Assembly: GCF_000234665.1 (NCBI RefSeq)
Contig: NC_018312.1
Coordinates: forward strand, 987,791-1,051,790
Source of the DNA: Leishmania mexicana MHOM/GT/2001/U1103
Taxonomy: Eukaryota; Euglenozoa; Kinetoplastea; Trypanosomatida; Trypanosomatidae
DNA length: 64,000 nucleotides
Reading direction: 5' to 3'
Shown here piece by piece: positions 58,035-64,000 of this stretch. Position numbers and translations under genes: made by a program. Within the stretch, counting starts at the first letter, position 1, and every line of letters starts with the position of its first letter. The notes beneath the pieces are model-generated. The model saw only the letters and a list, made by a program, of their open reading frames with translations. It was not told where the DNA came from and ran no database searches.

Positions 58035-59198
58035 ATGCCTGCCTACAGCGACGCTGATGTGGCGGCGATGAACCGCTTGTTGGTGGAGCTGCGCCGTCAT
58101 CCCGAGGACATCCATCTCAGTGAGCTTACCGTTCTCAAAGCATGGGCGATGGAAGTCGGCGCCTGCTTTCCTGCTGCTGCCGCCCCTCCGACGTCGGCTG
58201 GGGCAGGCGCACCCCAGGGCGATGTCGAGAGCGAGCCCGATGATGAGCTCTGGACGCTGGACGATGGGGAGCCGAAGGCGATCCCTGCGAAGAACGGCGA
58301 GCCATCTGATGCAGATGTGAATGCCGGCATGGCTGCAAAGGGCGAGGCCGCGGAGCTGCATGGCGAAGGCAAGCAGGAGGAGGCGATCGCCAAAATGGGC
58401 GAGGCGCTAACGTACAACCCCAGCAATGCCATGTACTGGGGGCTGCGCGCACTGTATCACCTGGAATTCAACAAGCCGCGCGCCGCCCTGCACGACGCCA
58501 ACAAGGCTCTTGAGTTCAATCCGCAGAACGTGCGCGCGCTACGTGTGCGTGGCACTGTGAACCGTCACCTTGGTCACTGGGAGGACTCCCTGAAGGACCT
58601 CAGCGCCGCCCAGGCAATCGACTACGATGAAAACATGAACGAAACACTCAAGTACGTCCAGTCCCGCGCCACGCAGCGCCACAAGCGGCGCCTGGCGCGA
58701 CAGCAAGCTGAGGAGGAGGCTACTGCAAGACGGCAAGAGGAGCTGCGTCGTCAGCGGCAGAAGGAAGCCGAGGAGGCTGCAGCGGCTGCGGAGGCGCAAG
58801 CAGCGTCGGATAGCATGCCCGGTGGCTTTCCTGGCGGCTTTCCTGGTGGCATGCCTGGTGGGATGCCTGGAGGGATGCCGCCTGGTATGGAGTCTGTCCT
58901 ACAAGACCCCGAAATTATGGCCGCCATGCAGGACCCTGAGGTGGCGCCGAAACTGACTCAGATGATGCAGAACCCTATGGCCGCGATGAGCATGATTAAC
59001 GACCCCAAAGTGGGCCCCGTCATTCAGAAGATGATGTCGAAGATGATGGGCGGAGGAGGTATGCCAGGCGGCATGGGCGATATGGGAGGCATGGGTGGCG
59101 GGATGCCAGGTGGCTTTCAGGGTGCTGGCGGCATGCCCCCTCACGGTGGTGCTGCTGGCAGTGCCTCGGGTTCGGCTCGGGGAGATGATCTCGACTAA
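58035..59198 (+). CDS. HIP: Hsc70-interacting protein HIP (ST13), 387 aa
   Basis: A cytosolic co-chaperone that binds the ATPase domain of Hsp70 and slows ADP release. The domain order is complete: an N-terminal dimerisation region (residues 1-45, VAAMNRLLVELRRHPEDIHL); an acidic/Ala linker; three TPR units (about 98-205, including ADVNAGMAAKGEAAELHGEG and KPRAALHDANKALEFNPQNV); a highly charged helix (215-255); tandem GGFP/GGMP repeats (258-282); and a DP/STI1-like domain (about 285-340, MESVLQDPEIMAAMQDPEVA). A second Gly/Met-rich tail ends in GDDLD. Size matches animal HIP (about 370). It is the most confidently identified chaperone gene in the window. The start ATG lies in CCGCCATGC. Confidence 0.92.
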   Translation: MPAYSDADVAAMNRLLVELRRHPEDIHLSELTVLKAWAMEVGACFPAAAAPPTSAGAGAPQGDVESEPDDELWTLDDGEPKAIPAKNGEPSDADVNAGMAAKGEAAELHGEGKQEEAIAKMGEALTYNPSNAMYWGLRALYHLEFNKPRAALHDANKALEFNPQNVRALRVRGTVNRHLGHWEDSLKDLSAAQAIDYDENMNETLKYVQSRATQRHKRRLARQQAEEEATARRQEELRRQRQKEAEEAAAAAEAQAASDSMPGGFPGGFPGGMPGGMPGGMPPGMESVLQDPEIMAAMQDPEVAPKLTQMMQNPMAAMSMINDPKVGPVIQKMMSKMMGGGGMPGGMGDMGGMGGGMPGGFQGAGGMPPHGGAAGSASGSARGDDLD

Positions 59199-60565
59199 GA
59201 CTGCAGGCGACACGGCAGAGCAAGTTCGCGGAAGCTGAAGAGTAAAACCAATTATGTGGTGCACTTGATCGAGCAGCCGTGATCTCCGCTTTACCACAGC
59301 GCGTTTTCGTCTCTTAAGGAGCGGCATCTACACCATCGCAAACATATGCTCTCTCTCTCTCTCTCGGTCATCTGTGACCCCCCCCCTCCTCCTCTCCCTC
59401 TCTCCTCTTTGGTTCGCCTCTCTTGCACGCTTTCTGGCTTCTGTGTAGCGCTTCGTTGAAAGGCTTACTTCCTCGTTTTGTTTTATTTTCTCACCTTTTA
59501 TTTTTCATGCTCCCCTCGTCGTTTGGATGCACACGTGCACTGCCCCTCCTCTCCCTCCACCACCCACTGTGCCTGTGCCTCTCTCTGGGTGCAATAGCAT
59601 GGAGGTGGGGTGATGGAGTTGGTACGTGCCCCGCCTGTTCACCGGTTAGTGGTATGTCTTTCGTCTGGAGTGTGTGCATGATTGCTCTTTGCGGCGTCTT
59701 TCCTCGCTCAGGTCCCTGCGGAAGGTGGGCGGCAGCCATATCTCAGCAGCGTGGCTGAATCGCGACACTCCTTCATCTCTGGCTCCTAACCATTTCGTAT
59801 AGGCACGTCGCAACGTCCGACAGTCTGCGCAAGCAAGGGTGCGAGCGCAGACGGCAAGTACTCATCCATAGGTAAAGGAAACCCGCCCTCTATGTCTCGC
59901 TCACAGGGGCTCGCTGGGCGGCTCGGCGCATGTTGTTGGGGCGCGTGGGAACGAAAGCACATCTTCTCCTCTGGCTAGCCTCATGTCAGACTGACACCTG
60001 GCTAGTCTCTTCTAGCTAGCGGTCGCACCTATCACTAGCCCCGAGGCGCGGCTGCTGATATTTGCTTGCAAGCGTAACGCCGAATACTGCGGAGGGATTC
60101 TCGGTTCTTTTTGCGGATTTGCCTTGTGTGACAGGATTGCTCAGCATATGTCTTGCCCCGCCGTCATCTCTTCGAGGCCGCCAGCTTCTTCCTCGTCGTA
60201 GTCTCTCCGCTATGCGAGCAGCGGTTCGGAGGCGGGGTGGGGTGGGGAGTCGGTGTGTGTGTGTGTGTGCAAGCGTCTTGGTTTCTCTCTGTTTTTTTTT
60301 GCCTGTCCGCGTACTTGTCCATTTCGTTCTACGTCAATCCGCTTCTCTCTTTCCCTCGCCTGTGCCTGTTTCCTTCATCTCCAAAGTTGCTGCGCTTACA
60401 CCTCAGCTGCTGCGGCACAGTCTTCTCTCACTTAAAAAGGAAGCAAGCCAACGCAACGCACGCCTTTCCACTGCTCTCCCCACGTCCCGGACACGCACAC
60501 AGGCTCGCACGCACAGAGAGAGAGAGAGACGCCACTGTCTACCCAACCAAACGAAGCAAAAAAAA
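59199..60565. other. Intergenic region, 1.4 kb
   Basis: No supported gene. It has CT and C-run stretches (59352-59405), an interrupted hairpin (59975-60005), a TG run (60255-60271), pyrimidine tracts before 60404 and an AGAG run (60517-60530) close to the next start. Confidence 0.65.
59975..60005 (+). other. Interrupted hairpin
   Basis: CTAGCC (59975-59980) pairs with GGCTAG (60000-60005) and TGTCA (59984-59988) with TGACA (59992-59996). They are separated by a three-by-three internal loop and closed by a GAC loop. The word CTGGCTAG is also a direct repeat at 59971 and 59998. Probably in the 3' UTR of HIP; function unknown. Confidence 0.5.
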
Positions 60566-60937
60566 ATGCCCTCGAAGCGCAACGGCTCGTCGGCCCGCAG
60601 TCGCAGCCGCAAGGGCCGCTCTGCCTCGCGCTCCGGCACTCCCGCGCGCGCTCGCACCCCGACCAGGCCTCGCAGCCGGCGCAGCAGCGACAGTACTCCC
60701 CCTCCACAGGAAGTGAGGGCTCCGAAGGAGTCTCCTGCTATCTCCATGTGGGAGGCGGACGCTAAGCTGATGGCAGCGATGAACCGTCGTCGTTCTCGCG
60801 GCATGCGCGGCTTCTTTCGGAACGATAAGGTGCGCCTGTGGGGCTACTGGGTCGCAGTCATCGTACTCCAAGTGGTGCTAATCATCTGGGCGAAGTGGGC
60901 TGTGGACATGTACAAGTCGTACAAGGCGAGCCATTAG
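60566..60937 (+). CDS. Small basic tail-anchored membrane protein, 123 aa
   Basis: Residues 1-50 are Arg/Ser/Pro-rich (SARSRSRKGRSASRSG), an RS-like and probably disordered cytosolic part. A short amphipathic stretch follows (MWEADAKLMAAMNRRRSRGM). Then one hydrophobic segment, about residues 92-112 (WGYWVAVIVLQVVLIIWAKW), is followed by only ten residues ending KSYKASH. This is the layout of a tail-anchored protein of the ER or mitochondrial outer membrane. The ATG at 60566 follows an A-rich stretch. The frame is open further upstream with ATGs (e.g. 60212), but that part translates pyrimidine tracts and lies before likely splice acceptors (AG near 60404 and 60420). Function unknown. Confidence 0.7.
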   Translation: MPSKRNGSSARSRSRKGRSASRSGTPARARTPTRPRSRRSSDSTPPPQEVRAPKESPAISMWEADAKLMAAMNRRRSRGMRGFFRNDKVRLWGYWVAVIVLQVVLIIWAKWAVDMYKSYKASH

Positions 60938-61797
60938 AGAGCACACTTGTCACTGTGTGCGCGAGCGTGTTCGTCGGTGCTGCACGAGTCACACCTCGTC
61001 TTTTCTCGCTCACTTGCCGGCTCCTCCACATGCCCCTTGTCCTCTAACCCCCTCCTGCTCTGGGTGGCGCACCTTTACGGCACTTTGCGTATCGTTCCAT
61101 CCCTGTCTCTCCCCGCATCACACGTTGTGTGTGCTTTTTTTTTGTGTACCTGTACATCTCGTTATTGGCGTTCGTGGGGGTATGTCCTCCATGCTTGATC
61201 TCCGATCTAGCGGCGTTGGCGAGTTTCTCTGCATCTCTCCCTGGGTGCTTGTGTGTCTGTGCGGGACTTGAGGAGGGTGCACGTGCTTGTGTATCCTCTA
61301 TAGATACGGTGTGCGTTGTAAGTGGCGCGGGGAGAGAGAGGCTGAGCGGGGGTGATGAGAGCAAGAGAGAGGGGCTGCAATCAGAGCCCCATCATACAGA
61401 GTTGGGTGGGGGGTGGAAGGAAGGGGGAATGAGCTGGAAGGAGAGACCCGTGGGTGAGGAGGGGGGATGTCAGTGGCAAAAGACTGCTTGAGATAGGTGT
61501 TCTTATAGATTGTAGGTGTCTGTTATGCATAGGTTTGAGTTTCCCATATGTGGGTAGCAGGAAAGACGGCGTTAATGAATGTCACTTATCCAAAGAGAGA
61601 GAGCGGTAGTGGCGGATGCGGTGGTAGTGGAGGTGAGGGTGGAGGGTGGGGGGTGGGCGACGGAAGCTTGTGGTGGCGGCACCTCCGCACCTTCGCCTTG
61701 TTCCCCTCATCTCCCTCTCTCTTGTGCGTTGTGTTGTGTTGTTTTCTCTGTACTAGAATGTTTTCTTTCTGTTCCTTTTCCGTCGGATGCTTGCGGG

Positions 61798-61820
61798 CAC
61801 ACACACACACACACACACAC
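61798..61820. repeat. CA microsatellite
   Basis: CA run in gene-free DNA. Confidence 0.9.
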
Positions 61821-62302
61821 CTGCACAGGCGCACACAAGCGGAGGAACGTGGCGGTCATGTTCTCGTACACAGAAACTGCAGTTTGGGATCTCAGTGATC
61901 GTCATGGTGACAGGCAGATCCGTGGGCCAGATCCCCTTCTCAAGTGAACTGCACCGTTGCATGAGTGTCTGAGTTCTCCCCCGTACAGTTGGTGCCCTCC
62001 CTCCGTGGTGCACTCGTCCACCCGTCTGCCTGTGCCTGTGTGTGTGTGCGTGCGTATGTGAAAGCGTTCGACGCCGCTCATACGCACCCTTTCTTGTTTT
62101 GCTCCCTCTCTTCTCCATCTCCACTTGTACCATGTCTCGGTCTTTGGCCACTGTACGCACGTGCGCGTGTGTGTGTGTGTCTGCATGTATGAACTGTTGC
62201 TATGTATGTTGTGTGCGTATTTTCGGGTCTCAGCGTGGGCGCACTGTGCATGCCCCTCCCTCTCCCCCTCTCTTCCTCTCCCTCCCCCTCCCTCTCTCTG
62301 TC

Positions 62303-62324
62303 TCACACACACACACACACACAC
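62303..62324. repeat. CA microsatellite
   Basis: CA run directly after a long CT-rich tract (62255-62302). Confidence 0.9.
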
Positions 62325-62380
62325 ATCTCCTCCCACACCCCCACCCGCGCACACGTCGGACGCTTCTTTCACTTCCAGTT

Positions 62381-62412
62381 TTTTTTCGTTTTTGTTTTTG
62401 TTTTTGTTTTTC
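62381..62412. repeat. TTTTTG hexanucleotide repeat
   Basis: Four tandem units of a T-run followed by G, preceded by an eight-T run. Confidence 0.9.
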
Positions 62413-63622
62413 CTTGCTCCTCTCTTGCCCCTGTATGACTGACCGATGTTTCACTTGGACTGCCCATATCCATCCTTCCATCCCACAGCTTTGTGCTCTT
62501 TTCTTTCCCTCGATGCCACCTTCCCGTCCTCGCAGGTTTGACGTGCCCGTTGTCTCGCTCGCCTCACCTTCGTCGCTGCCTGGCAAAGACCCCGTAGCAG
62601 ACCACTTCCACGACTCTCTCCATGTTTGCCCATCAGCTTCTCGGCGTCTCGTGAGTCTCCACCTTTTCGTGGCATCTGCCATGGATTGTGGTTCTCTTTT
62701 TGTGTGGGCTCCTCCGCTGGTCACAGTTGTGGTGACGGATGTTCCCTTTCGAATGAGGCAGCAGGGGTGAGTGGGTGGTGGTGCGGGAGACGGCGACGTG
62801 GTGGTTGCAGGCGGAACCGAAAGAAACACAAGAAGAGAGAGAACGCGATGGGGATGTACGATGTGTGGTGTCGCTGTGTGCTGCGGTGTTTGCCGGCGAC
62901 CAGCCGGCTCCCCCATCGCCTTCGCCGCGGTGTCACTGATATCGCGGTCATCATCGCCATGGCAGCTAAAGAGCCGTACTCCCCCCTCTCCTTCTTTCCA
63001 TCTCGCCCGTGTGACGTATCTGGTGTCCCCCATGTTGTTAGACCCATGACCAAACGCAGAACAAGAAAAGTCACAGGGCCCAACAGCAGCACAGCGTCTC
63101 GGGAGGTGATGTTCATCTTGCGGAACCATCAACCCCCCTCCCCTTCCCCCAACACATGTGCGTGGGCCCCTGTGTGGACCCGCATAAATGAGTCAAGTCC
63201 CGGTCATCCGTGGAGGGCTCTGTATAGCGGTGTACACGTGGACCGCTGTCTGGCGTGGCGGGGAAGGGCAATGCCAGAGCGTGTGGACGACCCCAAAGCT
63301 TGCTCACCGCGCTAGCCGCTCTCTCCCACCCCTTCTGTGCTCTCAAGGAGGCATGTAGGCTGAGAGCAACCTGCTTAGCGACGAATGGCGCGCGTAAGAC
63401 AGAGGGTGGAATGCATGGCAGCGCTACTCTCCTCAGCTCTGGAAAAGGCGTACAAGCACCCACCAAAGTCGCACTGCTCTCGTCGCCGTGGTTCCTTCTC
63501 TCCGCTTGCATATGTGTGACGTTTCTCTGCCTGGCTTTCACCTCCTCCCCCCTCGGCCACTCTCACAACGCTCCGCAGAACTCGTTGTCCTTGCACCTGT
63601 GTGGGAACCTTGATCACGGGGA

Positions 63623-64000
63623 ACGCCTCCGTGCGCGGTATCGCAGGGCCCAGTGCACCCTCCCGCTCTCTCTGTGGGGAGGCCGGGCAGCCCCTACTCT
63701 ACCCCGCCTCCTCACCCCTGCCCATGCCGAACCACGTGTGGTGGTGACAGGGCCAGGCACCCACGACACGGTGGGAGGGTGGGGTGGGGGGGGGACAGAG
63801 CGATGGATCGCTGCTGATGTTGGCGGCCAGGTCCTGCATGGGGTGGCGTCGGAGCGCCCCGCGACCGTGAAGCGGTCTGTGCCGCCCACATGATCGGCAG
63901 AGTGCCCGCGTGACTCGAGCGTGTGGCCCACCCGGTGGCGACCGGCATACGGGGTGGGTAGAGTTTTGAAGCGCAGGGGCCATGCTCGCCGACGACCGGG
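63623..64000. mobile_element. SIDER2-like retroposon, copy 3, cut by window end
   Basis: Matches copies 1 and 2 from their position about 68 (ACGCCTCCGTGCGCGG) to the window end, in the same direction and at nearly full identity. The first 67 bases present in the other two copies are missing; the sequence to the left (ATCACGGGGA) is unrelated. The right end lies beyond the window. Confidence 0.8.

Larger units (their letters stand above)
60938..63622. other. Gene-free interval, 2.7 kb
   Basis: No supported gene. It includes GGT/GGA-rich DNA (61380-61465, 61605-61660), CA runs (61798-61820, 62303-62324), a TG run (62165-62181) and a TTTTTG repeat (62381-62412). A 300-codon frame on the minus strand (62230-63132) is low complexity and against the direction of all genes; I do not call it. 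Confidence 0.6.

Noticed and set aside
60212..60565. Longer N terminus for the tail-anchored protein
   Set aside because: The upstream frame translates pyrimidine-rich and CA/GA-repeat DNA and precedes likely splice acceptors.
62381..62412. TTTTTG array considered as a spaced repeat array such as CRISPR
   Set aside because: Simple hexanucleotide microsatellite in a eukaryote; no spacers.
62230..63132. 300-codon open frame on the minus strand
   Set aside because: Low-complexity translation of CT/CA-rich DNA, opposite to all genes, no recognisable domain.

Overview
The window is nuclear DNA of a kinetoplastid, almost certainly a Leishmania species. It is GC-rich and the genes have no introns. 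Every gene I can support lies on the + strand, as expected inside one polycistronic transcription unit. Genes are separated by long pyrimidine-, CA- and TG-rich intergenic stretches carrying spliced-leader (SL) acceptor sites (pyrimidine tract plus AG). Three near-identical copies of a repeat that I recognise as a SIDER2-type extinct retroposon are present. A run of 100 N at 616-715 marks an assembly gap. I cannot name the chromosome or species from sequence alone.

Layout, left to right: a short unknown gene (841-1467); a glycine-zipper membrane-like protein (3010-4356); a coiled-coil protein (8426-10489); SIDER2 copy 1 (about 12065-12583); an XRCC3-like RAD51 paralogue (13643-15592); a membrane-anchored Shewanella-like phosphatase that has lost active-site residues (16588-17730); a 5-kb gene-free and apparently decayed stretch (17731-22711); a PPR mitochondrial protein (22712-24406); a CCCH zinc-finger protein (25568-26782); an unknown low-complexity protein (27816-29546); RNA polymerase II subunit RPB4 (30179-30679); splicing factor SF3b4 (31558-32340); SIDER2 copy 2 (about 32652-33169); an RPGRIP1L-like coiled-coil/C2 protein (33969-36863); a large CaMKK-like kinase (38576-43228); a C2H2 zinc-finger protein (46509-47033); a large IQ-motif protein (48100-52203); a UBA-UAS-UBX protein (53941-55227); an ArfGAP (56207-57376); the Hsc70 cofactor HIP/ST13 (58035-59198); a small tail-anchored protein (60566-60937); and, after about 2.7 kb without a gene, SIDER2 copy 3 running off the window end (63623-64000).

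The genes do not form a pathway. As usual in trypanosomatids, neighbours share transcription but not function, so control is expected at trans-splicing, the UTRs and mRNA decay. Two points connect them. RPB4 and SF3b4, which act in transcription and splicing, are adjacent. The three SIDER2 copies are direct repeats that could recombine to amplify or delete the genes between them, and a homologous-recombination gene lies in that interval.

The points most worth checking are: the phosphatase with substituted catalytic residues; the CaMKK-like kinase with two large insertions and HND in place of HRD; the RPGRIP1L-like protein; a stop codon sitting in the loop of a 10-bp hairpin; and the gene-free stretch, which holds a possible relic of a Ulp1-type cysteine peptidase reading frame. 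Functional calls come from reading motifs by eye; no database search was run.
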